Below, one piece after another: positions 6,883-17,029 of a DNA stretch of 64,000 nucleotides (positions are counted from its first letter, which is position 1; each line of letters opens with the position of its first letter). The translations under genes were made by a program, and so were the position numbers. Origin of the DNA: a virus. The stretch is taken from positions 43,038 to 107,037 of IMG/VR virus record IMGVR_UViG_3300042343_001539; one strand, written 5' to 3'. A model generated the notes under the pieces. The model saw nothing but the letters and a program-made list of their open reading frames with translations, searched no databases and was not told the origin of the DNA.

Positions 6883-9800
6883 ATGTTAGTAGATGGGTTT
6901 AAATTCATTGATGGTTCCACTTCGGTTAATTTTGTATTACCGGTAATGTCTAAACTCGACCGTTTAGCTATGACCTCGTTAGATATGGGTGAAATTGTTT
7001 ACCAATATGATGGTGATGCTACTGCTGAAAGTGGGTTATACTTATGGTCTACCACTGCAGGTTGGGAACGATTTGGTTCAGGAACTTTAGATATATCTAA
7101 AATGCAAACCGGTAGATTGCTACCTAGCTTTAATTCACCAATTTCTGGTGATATGGAATCTTCGGTAGATGGAACTAATTTAAAATTAGAGTTAAAATCG
7201 CATACTATCCCAGATGGTGATTTACAAGCGGATGGCTTAGCTGAATATAATTTCGTTAAAGTAAATACTAAAGGTTTAGTTGTTAGTGGTGCAAAATATA
7301 CGGATATTAGACGAACTGGTATTACGAATGTTTACACTGCAGATGAAATTAATACTAAACTTGCCGGTTACTTATCAACAAGCCAAAAAAATGTTGATGG
7401 TGGTTATGTAGCTTGCGTTAATGGTAAAATTGATCCAACCATGTTACCAGTTTATTCATCTGGTGGTGATATTATTTCAGTCGGTGGAACTTTACGATTA
7501 ATTTCTAGAGGTATTGATGCATCTAAAAAATACGATCGTGTTATTTTAAATGATGCTGGGGTCGTAGTTAGCGCAGAACAATATCACTCTATTTCTGAAG
7601 TTGCACCAGATGCAGTTACTGCGGCTGAGTTTAATGTTTTATCTAATAGTGCAATTAAAACGACACAAAAAAATCAACCAAATGGTTACGTTTCATTAGA
7701 GCCAAATGGTAAAATTAATGCATCATTTTTACCGAGTATTACGACTAATAATATTCAAGTTATTGCATTAGACGCGGATCTTATTAATGTAGTAAGTCAG
7801 GTTGGTGATGTTGTTCTTACTTTAGATCAACGTAAAACTTATATTAGACGACATGTTTCATCTCCAGTTGCGATAGGTGATTGGGTTGAATTATTGCAAC
7901 CGGTTAGCCAAGTTAGCTCAATTAATAATAAAGCCGGAACTATATCGCGTTTAGATTATGATGATATCAATAATTTAGCAGAATCAGCTCGAGTTGATAC
8001 AACAAATGCTAGTTTAATTTCTAAAGGAACGTTATCTGTTGGTAGATTACCTCTATTTTGGGGTGATGTTGAATCAGTCGCCGGTAGTAATGAATTGACA
8101 TTAAAACAAAAAAGTTTACTTCCAGGCTGGTATAATTCAGTTCATGTCGATAATAAAGGTTTAGTTTATGAAGGTGAACTTAAATCAACTATCGCCGATC
8201 TTGGTATTAAAGACGTTTATAATAAAACCGAAATTGACTCACAATCATTAGCATTCGAACGTTTATATAATAAAAATAGAGCAAATGGTTATGCTGGGTT
8301 AAATGCAGACGGCTTAATTAATACAAATCAATTACCACCTTTATCAATTACTAATGTTCATTTAATTGATGTTAAATTAGATGCAGTTAATTTAACTAAT
8401 GCTAAAAAAGGTGATGTTGCTATTGCAAATACTGATAAAAAATCATATATTTTGATTGATAGTGATTATGCAAATCAATATAATTGGCAACCATTATTAA
8501 CCCCAGAAACTGGAGTTATTTCAATTAATGGTAAAAAAGGTAGTTTGCGCTATTTGGAAGCTGCTGATATTAATGGTTTATCTCGATCAGCAATAGTTGA
8601 TACGACAAATGCATCTAATATTACATCTGGAAAATTAATTCCTGCAGTGTTACCTGATTTTACTGGCGATGTTATTTCATCTAACGGTACCGTTTTAAAA
8701 TTAACTGATAAATTTTTAGTTGATCCAGCTGTTAAATTTAATTGGGTTCGAGTCGGTAAAGATGGTCGTGTTTATGACGGCGGTGCGTACAATACTATTA
8801 GTGAAGCTTGTGCTGATGCCGTATCAACAACCGAATTATCAAATCAATTGCAAAATTATGTTTTAGCAAAAGATTATAATTTACCAGGAACTTACGCTCG
8901 ATTAGGCAATGACGGTAAAATTGATATTCATTTATTACCTGATTTAGCATTAACTGATACTTTTGTTATTAGTGATGATATTTCAACTTATGATGGATAT
9001 GTCGTCGGTAATACAGCAAGCGATCTTAGTTTACAATCAGTTCTAAAAAAATTAAATGGCTTTTCACCATCTAATTTAACTGGTCATAATTACGGAACTA
9101 CCATTCCAAATAAAGGTGACGTTGTTATTGCTCAAGCCGCATCAAGAACTTTCATCTTAGCTGATAATTCATTATATGACGGCGCTTGGAAAGAAATGTT
9201 ATCTCCTATGGATGGGGTATTTACTATTGGGGCTGGGGCTGATTTACAAAAAGGTTATATTAATAAAATTAAAGTTGCTAATATTGATGGTTTAGCTCCA
9301 TCTGCTACTATTAATACAACAAACGCTACTAATATCACAACTGGAACTTTAGCATTTGAAAGATTACCAGTTTTTGATAGCGAAACTGTCGCATTTAATA
9401 GAAATAATGTAGCAATGTCGCCTGATTTCGTTCATAGCGATGTTTCATCTTATTCTAGTAAATATCCAAATTTATTAATATTAAATGATGTTTCTTCATT
9501 GAATAATATAGACGCATCAAAAACGTATACTAAAGTTAAATTTAATAAAAAAGGTTTAATCGTCGATGCATCAAACCCAACAACATTAAATGGTTATGAT
9601 ATTACCGATGCTATTTGGCAATCACAAATTCATAATACAACCATTAAACGTAATATTGCTGGTAATCCATTAGATGTGAATAATGTTATTATTCCAACTG
9701 ATGCAAATGGTAAAATAGCAACTGGTGATTTGCATAAAGCGGTTATATTAACTAATGGATCAACTCCATTAAAAGGTATTGCGGAATTAGATGCAAATAA

Positions 9801-11418
9801 CTACATTATGTTAGATCAAATTCCATTCTCAGTTGGTGCTCATGTTGTTTGGAGTGATATTCCAGATCGCCCTCGCGGAACTTCGGTTGATTATAATGTC
9901 GGTTCACAATCATCATCTAAAGGCGTATTTGCATTAGACGGAACTACCATCGATCCAGTTACTAATTTAGCTATTAAACCAGAAGTTGTTTTAGGTAATG
10001 ATTATCGTTTAACTGACGATCGTTATCCAACCGCACATAAACATGCATGGGATGATATTAATAATGGTATAGTAAATACTGATGCTGCATATAGAACTTT
10101 ACCTGAATTAATGGATGGTAAATTAATTAATGGTGTTTTAACTGGCGGTAAAGCAGATAAGTCAGAATTGCGAGATGCTATTGAAAATATTACTGGTGTC
10201 TATACCTATATAGATGAAAATGCAGCAGACGGTTCAACTTCAACAGTTCCAGCTTTGGGTAATTATGATACTTTAGCTAGATTGTACGGTTGGATTATGG
10301 GTAAAGTAAAAGAAGTTGTTATTGATAATAATAGCGATATTTTAACTACTCAACTTGATTTATCAGTAAAAGCACCATTTACATTATTCGTCAAACATGA
10401 TGATAATGATCCAGATCAAAACAATTGGGCGTTATATAGAGTTTTTAAAATTAAAACCGTCGGCTCTATTAGTACTATCGAAAGTTTAAATGATATAACT
10501 AAAGTAACTGATAATAGTTTATATACCGCATTATCAGATCAAACATTTAAAGAAAAATATAATACTTTAACAGGTTGGAATACTGATAGTAATCATAAAC
10601 GTATCGAAGTAACTGCAATGGCCGGTGATGCGAATATTGCGATTACAGATGGTGAATATTATAAATGGTATATTAGTACATTATCAGCCAAAAAACGTCC
10701 AGTATTTGAAGATTGGGCTAAAGCACCTTATTTTGAATCAACTACAACCGTTGCTGGTGAAGCACCACTTAAAGTTGCATCTAAAGTAAAAGTCGATAAT
10801 TTTAATACTGATTTAATTAACGGTGTTCAAGTCGGACCAACCCCAACTGCTGAAAATTTAGTGTTAGTAACTAAAGCTCCAGTTGCTGGTCAAACTATTA
10901 CTTCAGAATGGAAAGCTCATATTAATGGCGGTGAGAATTTTACATCAGGAACAGTAAATCATGTTCCTTATGTTAGTGCTGCATATACTATGAATTCTAT
11001 GACTGGCGTTACATATAATTCAACTGATGATGTATTAACTATCGCAAAATCAGAATTGACTTATACTAAGTTTAAAGGTTATAGTGAAACTGTTATTAAA
11101 ACCGCGGCTAATACTTTAACAATTGATTTAACTGCAGCTACGGTATTTAAATTAAATGCGAATTCCGATAATATTACTATCGCATTCCATTCTAATTTTA
11201 CAATGACAATGGCGGCCGGTAGATCATTTACTATTATTCTTAAATATGGTAACTATCCAAACGGTAATACAATAACTTGGCCATCTCAAGTTATTTGGAC
11301 TGAAAATAATACCAGACCAACACCGTCTGGCGCTAACGCAACTGATATTTTTAATTTTATTTGTGATGGTGATTATGTTTACGGTAGTATTTCAGGTCAG
11401 TTGTATAATGCAAACTAA
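6883..11418 (+). CDS. Long tail-fibre protein (1511 aa), MLxxG family
   Basis: The first 60 residues (MLVDGFKFIDGSTSVNFVLP... then GEIVYQYDG and GLYLW) match the N-termini of the 504-aa and 5730-aa proteins downstream, and are probably the attachment domain. The body has repeated fibre modules: 'LP.F.GDV.S..G...L.L', 'NKGLV', 'SINGKKG', 'DGKI...LLP'. TAHKHAW near residue 1050 has an HxH motif; such motifs bind iron in several phage fibres. The last about 110 residues (AAGRSFTIILKYGNYPNG, WPSQVIWTEN, DGDYVYGSISGQLY) form a C-terminal domain common in myovirus fibres. AAGGA precedes ATG 6883. A terminator follows. The protein should be an elongated trimeric beta-structured fibre; its position (long or side fibre) is inferred. 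Confidence 0.88.
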   Translation: MLVDGFKFIDGSTSVNFVLPVMSKLDRLAMTSLDMGEIVYQYDGDATAESGLYLWSTTAGWERFGSGTLDISKMQTGRLLPSFNSPISGDMESSVDGTNLKLELKSHTIPDGDLQADGLAEYNFVKVNTKGLVVSGAKYTDIRRTGITNVYTADEINTKLAGYLSTSQKNVDGGYVACVNGKIDPTMLPVYSSGGDIISVGGTLRLISRGIDASKKYDRVILNDAGVVVSAEQYHSISEVAPDAVTAAEFNVLSNSAIKTTQKNQPNGYVSLEPNGKINASFLPSITTNNIQVIALDADLINVVSQVGDVVLTLDQRKTYIRRHVSSPVAIGDWVELLQPVSQVSSINNKAGTISRLDYDDINNLAESARVDTTNASLISKGTLSVGRLPLFWGDVESVAGSNELTLKQKSLLPGWYNSVHVDNKGLVYEGELKSTIADLGIKDVYNKTEIDSQSLAFERLYNKNRANGYAGLNADGLINTNQLPPLSITNVHLIDVKLDAVNLTNAKKGDVAIANTDKKSYILIDSDYANQYNWQPLLTPETGVISINGKKGSLRYLEAADINGLSRSAIVDTTNASNITSGKLIPAVLPDFTGDVISSNGTVLKLTDKFLVDPAVKFNWVRVGKDGRVYDGGAYNTISEACADAVSTTELSNQLQNYVLAKDYNLPGTYARLGNDGKIDIHLLPDLALTDTFVISDDISTYDGYVVGNTASDLSLQSVLKKLNGFSPSNLTGHNYGTTIPNKGDVVIAQAASRTFILADNSLYDGAWKEMLSPMDGVFTIGAGADLQKGYINKIKVANIDGLAPSATINTTNATNITTGTLAFERLPVFDSETVAFNRNNVAMSPDFVHSDVSSYSSKYPNLLILNDVSSLNNIDASKTYTKVKFNKKGLIVDASNPTTLNGYDITDAIWQSQIHNTTIKRNIAGNPLDVNNVIIPTDANGKIATGDLHKAVILTNGSTPLKGIAELDANNYIMLDQIPFSVGAHVVWSDIPDRPRGTSVDYNVGSQSSSKGVFALDGTTIDPVTNLAIKPEVVLGNDYRLTDDRYPTAHKHAWDDINNGIVNTDAAYRTLPELMDGKLINGVLTGGKADKSELRDAIENITGVYTYIDENAADGSTSTVPALGNYDTLARLYGWIMGKVKEVVIDNNSDILTTQLDLSVKAPFTLFVKHDDNDPDQNNWALYRVFKIKTVGSISTIESLNDITKVTDNSLYTALSDQTFKEKYNTLTGWNTDSNHKRIEVTAMAGDANIAITDGEYYKWYISTLSAKKRPVFEDWAKAPYFESTTTVAGEAPLKVASKVKVDNFNTDLINGVQVGPTPTAENLVLVTKAPVAGQTITSEWKAHINGGENFTSGTVNHVPYVSAAYTMNSMTGVTYNSTDDVLTIAKSELTYTKFKGYSETVIKTAANTLTIDLTAATVFKLNANSDNITIAFHSNFTMTMAAGRSFTIILKYGNYPNGNTITWPSQVIWTENNTRPTPSGANATDIFNFICDGDYVYGSISGQLYNAN

Positions 11419-11440
11419 TTAATAGTTTCGTATTCTATTA

Positions 11441-11471
11441 AATGGGGTTAATTATATTAACCCCATTTTTT
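11441..11471 (+). terminator. Terminator after the 1511-aa fibre gene
   Basis: A 12-bp perfect stem (AATGGGGTTAAT, 11441-11452, with 11456-11467), a three-base loop and a following T-run. Confidence 0.9.
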
Positions 11472-11496
11472 ATGCCCTCGATAAATCAATTTTACC

Positions 11497-11504
11497 CATA
11501 AATA
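11497..11504 (+). promoter_or_regulatory. Late promoter of the ISKP adhesin genes
   Basis: CATAAATA, 53 bases before ATG 11558 and just behind the terminator at 11441. Confidence 0.55.
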
Positions 11505-11557
11505 ACATATTATGACTAATTAGTACTTACCTTAAGTCCCATTCATTATGAGTAATT

Positions 11558-14500
11558 ATGTTTATATCTAAACCCCTATTAAATACTAGATTATTTACTG
11601 CCGCCACTATATTATTACCATCAGATCCGTTACCGGCGGTTGTAGCTTCTGTTTTTTCGTATTCGCCTATAGATACATTAACGGTTAGAGGCGGAACTAA
11701 ATATCGGGCAGATAATGGAATACATCCATATCGATATAAATTAGTTGGATCTAATGATGTTGGTATTACTATCGATGAGTTTACTGGTGCAATAACAGGA
11801 ACTATATCTCGAATTAATGCTAAATTTTTAAATATAACATTAAGATTAGAAGTCGCGGATTTCCATAATATTCGAGCTAATTTTAATGATCCTATTGTTA
11901 ATTTAGGAACAAAAAAATATTGCACTATCGATATTAAAGTTTCATGGCCTGCCATAGTCGTTACTACACCAGCAAATAAAGCAACATTAAATAAAAATAT
12001 GGATGATACTGTTAGTTTCAATCCATTTACTTATGCTGACGGTCATTATGATATAGTCGGTGGTGCAAGTGCGGGTGGGACTTTTGCTGATGCCGATTTT
12101 AAATATTATTTCGACTCGGAAAGTTTACAATTAGCGTTTCCCGAAGCAGTCCACGGTTCAGCTTTTTTTAATACTATAACCGAAACTTCGTTCGGTGATT
12201 TAATTTTAAATCCAGATACTGGTGAAATTACTGGGCGATTAAATCATTATTTTAATCCTATGTTTAATCATACAGCCGGAACGAAGAATATGACGTTACC
12301 GGTATTCGTTCGAGATAAATTTAGAAATAGCAGTAATGTTATTAACGTTCAATTTAATTTAACTTTAGAGCCGATTGCGATTATACCTGCACCACCTATT
12401 GATATTCATGTTACGGATGGTAACCCAACTGATATATCTATACCGATAACTAATGGTAACGGTAATGGTGGTGTTGGGCCTTTTGATTATACATTTAATG
12501 ATAATAGATTAACTGATGAAGGTTTTAGAATTGTAACCGGAGATGATGGTGTTACTCGATTAGTAAGAGATGATGCTAGTTCTGGAGGTACTGGCGGATC
12601 AGGAGGTACTGGTGGATCAGGAGGTACTGGTGGATCGGGAGGTACTGGTGGATCAGGAGGTACTGGTGGATCAGGAGGTACTGGTGGATCAGGTGGATCA
12701 GGTGGTACTGGAGGAACTGGTGGATCAGGTGGATCAGGTGGTACTGGAGGAACTGGTGGATCTGGAGGAACTGGTGGATCAGGAGGTACTGGCGGAACTG
12801 GTGGAACTGGCGGAACTAGTTCGACTATAACTGTTACCGACGGAGCTGGTCAAACCACAACTATAACGATTTGGGTTGAAGTCGTACCTGATATCGTATT
12901 AACAGCAACTAATCAAACTATTATATTAGTAGTAAATGATCCATTAAGTTATTATGATGATAATTCTAAATCATATTATAACAAATATGTTTTAGATCCG
13001 TTTAATGGCACGACGGGTGGGTATCCAGTAAGTACCGCCGGCGGAGTTAGTGTTTATAAATCATATACTAGTTCGAATGTTTCTGTCCCGATCGGTTTAA
13101 CCACTGGTATAGTAACTAGAACATCATCGTTTGCAAATCCTAGCACCGATGGTTCGACTAAAAGTATTTTTACATTAACTGATAATTATGGGTTTACTAA
13201 AACTATCACCCATACATATTTAATTTATCCAGCATTAGCCGCTTCGGTCGTTACTAGTTTACCATTAAAGGGTAATAATACGCAGTATAGAACTAAATCA
13301 TTTTATAATGAATCATCATTAGCTATATTCGAACCAATTACAGTAACAGCCGGTTCTGGTTCATATGTTTATCATATAAAAAGTACGACTGACGGTGCTA
13401 TTATAAACGGAACTACAACCGATACAACCGACAAATATCAATTAGATATTAGAACTGGCGAATTATCATCAATTACGCAAGTTACTGGCGTCGGTCAAAA
13501 ATTAATTGAAATTGAAGTTACCGATACTATCACTAAACGGGTAGTTAATGGATTATTTGTTCAACTATCCGTCGATTATAAACCATTTATTGTTGTTGAT
13601 AACCCGGTCACGATACCGGCGACCGAAACTATTCGAGGAAGTGCGTCTACTTATACTCCGAATACTATAACTAGTGGTAATGGTTCTTATACTTGGACCG
13701 TATCGGTCGAATCAACGAATTCTCATAATACGACAGATTATGGTAATGTTTCTATCGATGCTAGTGGTATTGTTACTTATACTCCACCAATAACGTTACC
13801 GTCGGATATAAGAACTAATCCATCGGTTAATATAACAGTTACAGTTACTGATGTCGCATTAAGTGATTTACCGTCCGGAACACATACATATACATTTACC
13901 AGACCATTAGCATTACCGGCAAATACTCCAGGAACTATTATATTAACTGGAGCTATTTCGGGTGCATATTATTCAGATACTGCAATTACTGCATCACTAT
14001 CTGATTTCGATGATGTTGTTGGTAATGTTATTTGGTCTTTAATTCCATCTAATAATGCGGCACCGACTATAAATCAAACATTAGATAATGCATCAAGCGT
14101 TACTTACAATTCTAGTGTCGGGACTGACGTTACAGTAACCGCGACATATACCGATACCTTAGCTTCTAATCAAAGAGCTCAAACAACATTTAATATAAGA
14201 CAAAGTTCAACCAAAATAACAGATTTACCGACTGACGGTCCGTTCATAGATTATCCAGTTCCGCCGGGTATTATATCGATTGATGTCATCGTAAATGGTG
14301 GCGGTGGTGGTGGCGGTGGCTGGGATTTATTAACCGGAGGTGATGGTTGCGATGGTGATTCTATCACTGCCACTTTCGATGTTAATGTCGGTGAAAATCT
14401 ACAAATTTATATTGGTGCTGGTGGTGCTGGCGGTACAGTTGTATACGACCAATTCCATTGGGATCAAATCAATAGAATACCGAATGATAAATTACCAAAT

Positions 14501-17020
14501 ATTATAAATCCAGCTAAATTAGTTGCATTATCAACTCCAACCCAACCGCTAGTAAATGTATCATCATTTGTAAATGGTGGTTGTAAATGGTATAATGATA
14601 ATGCAATATGGGATAGCACTACTGATTGGGGTAGTACTCCGCGAGTTTGGACTAGAACTATTAATTTCCCACGCGATTCAAATTACGTATTTACGTTCTG
14701 CGCAGATAATATCGGAACTGTATCAGTCGATTCAAATATTGTCGTTGATATATCAATTATGACTTCGACTAATCCTAATTTTACTAATACCAATTGGGGC
14801 CATCAATATTTAACGAAAGGTGATCATGTTATAACTATTGAAGCTAAAAACGCCGGCGGTGATGCTATTTCCGGCCACGCTGGATTTGCTTTAGATATAG
14901 TCGATTCTGGTTCTGGTTATACAGCTGGTGGTGTTGGTGGTAGAGCTGGGAAAGCTGGTGATTCTGGTTCTGGTGGTTGGGGTGGCGGTTCTTCAGCTAT
15001 TTTACGAGCGGATGGAACAGTTATGGTTGTTGCGGCTGGTGGAGCCGGTGGTGGTGGTGGTGGTAATCAAGCCAAAGGTAAATCAGCAGATTGGAATGTG
15101 ATTAATATCGGTGGGGCAATAGATGGCGGTAATAAAGGAACTGGTGATGGTGGCGGTGGCGGTGCTGGGGGTGGTGGAGCGCCAGCCGGGTACGGTAGTA
15201 TTTTAATTGGTCATGGTACTGGTGGTTTAGTTAATACTGGCGATAAAGGTGGTGAGGCAGGTAGTAAAGGTAGATCTTATATTAACCCAATAATTGAAGA
15301 TTGGGCTATAAACCCAGCTGGCAATAAAGGTTTACTTAGTACCAAAACTATTACCGGTGATGCCGGAAATGGGGGCGTATGGATTACTGCAATACCAAAA
15401 CCACCAATGACAAAAATGCTTCCTGATGATGTTGCTAATCAAGCCGGAGCTAACTTCGGAACGGTTATTGCTTATAGTGGAGATGGTACCAGAGTTGTTA
15501 TTGGATCACCATTAGCGGGACCGACGGATACTGGGGCTGTGTATATATTTGTGGGTAATGGTAATACATGGACTCAAGAAGCTAAATTAGTTTCGTCTAA
15601 TATAGTAGATGGTGATCATTTTGGTTCTGCTGTCGATATAACTTATAATGGCGATCGCATTATAGTCGGAGCCCCTAATGCTAATGCATTGCCTTATAAT
15701 CAAAATGATTCCGGTGGTGCTTATATATTCAAACGTAATGGAACCTCATGGACCGAAGAGTTTTATATTACTGGTGGTAATGGCGGAGCCAACGATTATT
15801 TTGGTAGTGCAGTTTCTATTAATAGTGATGGGTCTATTGTAATTATTGGTGCCAGTGGTGATGATACTGGGGAATTAGCGCAAGTCGGTTATGTTTATGC
15901 GTATTATCGAGCCGGTAGTGTTTGGGCTAATTTAGATTGGAAAACTGATGCAGAAATAATACCAGCCCATGGTTCTGAAGCTGGAGCGATGCATGGTTCT
16001 GCAACGGCATGTAATTTAGCTGGCGATCGGGCTATTGAAGGTTCACCAACTGATAATAATAACGTAAAAAATGTAACTAATTGCGGAACCGTAACTATTC
16101 ATCATAAAAATAAAGGCATTCCTGGCTGGAAACATGTTAGTTATGGTAGTTGGGGTTCATTTATGAATAAGTATGCGATCTGGTCCGGTCCATTTACTGC
16201 AAATAGAACGGTTACTATAACCACACCCATAACTTTTCCAGCTTTCGGCTTGTATTGGGTACAAATGGCTGCGGATAATAATGTAGAGTATTATATGCTC
16301 GATATGGGGTCAAATAATTATTCGGGATTTACGGGCTCGCAAACTTGGTTTATTAACATTCATAATCAACTTACTCAAGATTTAACATTAACTATTCGTA
16401 ATGGTAGTGGATCAGGTGGTAATCCGGCAGGTGTTGCAGTTAGAATTACGACATACGAAGATAATAGTGAAGTATGGACTACCTTAAATTTAGTTGATTC
16501 TGAATGGACTAGAGAATTATGGATCGATGCCCCGTTCCCAATAAAAGATGGTCATTTTGGTGCTAGTGTCGATATGGATGGTAACGGTGATCGTGTTGTT
16601 ATTGGGGCTCCGGATGAAACGCAATCTGGTTTAGTTAAAGCTGGCGCAGCTTATGTTTATAGACGAGCCAATTCAACTTGGATTTATGAAGGTAAATTAA
16701 CAGCATCGGATAAGGAAGCCAATACTAATTTTGGTTCGGCCGTTTCGATTAATGGGGCGGGTGATGTTATCGCGGTAGGTGAAATGAAAGCAAATGCGAT
16801 TGGATTAGTTGCTTGTGGTGCAGTTTATATTTACAAGCGAGTCGGTAAGGTATGGACTCAGTATACTAAATTAATGGCGAATGATAAAGCGGCGGGAGAT
16901 AATTTTGGATGTTCGGTTTCTTTAAATAATGCCGGAACACAAGTAGTAGTGGGAGCTAAAAACAAAAATCGCCAAGCAATTGGAAATGCTGGCGCAGTTT
17001 ATTATATACCAATAAATTAA
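11558..17020 (+). CDS. Multidomain adhesin with Gly-rich and FG-GAP regions (1820 aa)
   Basis: The first about 285 residues (MFISKPLLNTRLFTAAT...) form an N-terminal unit with putative Ig-like modules, shared with the two following genes. Residues 343-420 are a (GSGGTG)n linker encoded by a DNA tandem repeat. Residues 450-900 hold more Ig-like modules, partly shared with the 1221-aa protein. From about 905 comes a Gly-rich sandwich domain (VPPGIISIDVIVNGGG...) split by an inserted domain at about 1007-1118. From about 1290 to the end are FG-GAP/integrin-like propeller repeats such as NFGTVIAYSGDGTRVVIGSP, interrupted at about 1511-1634 by a second copy of the inserted domain. FG-GAP and lectin-like folds suggest binding to cell-surface polymers. 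It is probably a receptor-binding or side-fibre protein; no catalytic residues were seen. Confidence 0.82.
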   Translation: MFISKPLLNTRLFTAATILLPSDPLPAVVASVFSYSPIDTLTVRGGTKYRADNGIHPYRYKLVGSNDVGITIDEFTGAITGTISRINAKFLNITLRLEVADFHNIRANFNDPIVNLGTKKYCTIDIKVSWPAIVVTTPANKATLNKNMDDTVSFNPFTYADGHYDIVGGASAGGTFADADFKYYFDSESLQLAFPEAVHGSAFFNTITETSFGDLILNPDTGEITGRLNHYFNPMFNHTAGTKNMTLPVFVRDKFRNSSNVINVQFNLTLEPIAIIPAPPIDIHVTDGNPTDISIPITNGNGNGGVGPFDYTFNDNRLTDEGFRIVTGDDGVTRLVRDDASSGGTGGSGGTGGSGGTGGSGGTGGSGGTGGSGGTGGSGGSGGTGGTGGSGGSGGTGGTGGSGGTGGSGGTGGTGGTGGTSSTITVTDGAGQTTTITIWVEVVPDIVLTATNQTIILVVNDPLSYYDDNSKSYYNKYVLDPFNGTTGGYPVSTAGGVSVYKSYTSSNVSVPIGLTTGIVTRTSSFANPSTDGSTKSIFTLTDNYGFTKTITHTYLIYPALAASVVTSLPLKGNNTQYRTKSFYNESSLAIFEPITVTAGSGSYVYHIKSTTDGAIINGTTTDTTDKYQLDIRTGELSSITQVTGVGQKLIEIEVTDTITKRVVNGLFVQLSVDYKPFIVVDNPVTIPATETIRGSASTYTPNTITSGNGSYTWTVSVESTNSHNTTDYGNVSIDASGIVTYTPPITLPSDIRTNPSVNITVTVTDVALSDLPSGTHTYTFTRPLALPANTPGTIILTGAISGAYYSDTAITASLSDFDDVVGNVIWSLIPSNNAAPTINQTLDNASSVTYNSSVGTDVTVTATYTDTLASNQRAQTTFNIRQSSTKITDLPTDGPFIDYPVPPGIISIDVIVNGGGGGGGGWDLLTGGDGCDGDSITATFDVNVGENLQIYIGAGGAGGTVVYDQFHWDQINRIPNDKLPNIINPAKLVALSTPTQPLVNVSSFVNGGCKWYNDNAIWDSTTDWGSTPRVWTRTINFPRDSNYVFTFCADNIGTVSVDSNIVVDISIMTSTNPNFTNTNWGHQYLTKGDHVITIEAKNAGGDAISGHAGFALDIVDSGSGYTAGGVGGRAGKAGDSGSGGWGGGSSAILRADGTVMVVAAGGAGGGGGGNQAKGKSADWNVINIGGAIDGGNKGTGDGGGGGAGGGGAPAGYGSILIGHGTGGLVNTGDKGGEAGSKGRSYINPIIEDWAINPAGNKGLLSTKTITGDAGNGGVWITAIPKPPMTKMLPDDVANQAGANFGTVIAYSGDGTRVVIGSPLAGPTDTGAVYIFVGNGNTWTQEAKLVSSNIVDGDHFGSAVDITYNGDRIIVGAPNANALPYNQNDSGGAYIFKRNGTSWTEEFYITGGNGGANDYFGSAVSINSDGSIVIIGASGDDTGELAQVGYVYAYYRAGSVWANLDWKTDAEIIPAHGSEAGAMHGSATACNLAGDRAIEGSPTDNNNVKNVTNCGTVTIHHKNKGIPGWKHVSYGSWGSFMNKYAIWSGPFTANRTVTITTPITFPAFGLYWVQMAADNNVEYYMLDMGSNNYSGFTGSQTWFINIHNQLTQDLTLTIRNGSGSGGNPAGVAVRITTYEDNSEVWTTLNLVDSEWTRELWIDAPFPIKDGHFGASVDMDGNGDRVVIGAPDETQSGLVKAGAAYVYRRANSTWIYEGKLTASDKEANTNFGSAVSINGAGDVIAVGEMKANAIGLVACGAVYIYKRVGKVWTQYTKLMANDKAAGDNFGCSVSLNNAGTQVVVGAKNKNRQAIGNAGAVYYIPIN
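12584..12817 (+). repeat. In-frame minisatellite encoding a Gly/Ser/Thr linker
   Basis: This is 234 bases of tandem repeat, about 13 units of 18 bases with unit GGATCAGGAGGTACTGGT (encoding GSGGTG), with single-base variants and some six- or twelve-base rearrangements. Units are multiples of three, so copy-number change alters linker length without breaking the frame. Confidence 0.92.
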
Positions 17021-17029
17021 TTTAGTAAT

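Noticed and set aside
11527-12021. Minus-strand frame of 164 codons at the start of the 1820-aa adhesin gene
   Set aside because: It lies fully opposite a well-supported plus-strand gene, has no start signals, and would cover the promoter-proximal region.
12584-12817. CRISPR array
   Set aside because: The repeats are contiguous, lie in frame in a gene and have no unique spacers.
12570-12830. Second plus-strand frame (DQEVLV repeats) across the minisatellite
   Set aside because: It is the shifted reading of the GSGGTG repeat; repeats whose unit is a multiple of three leave other frames open by default.
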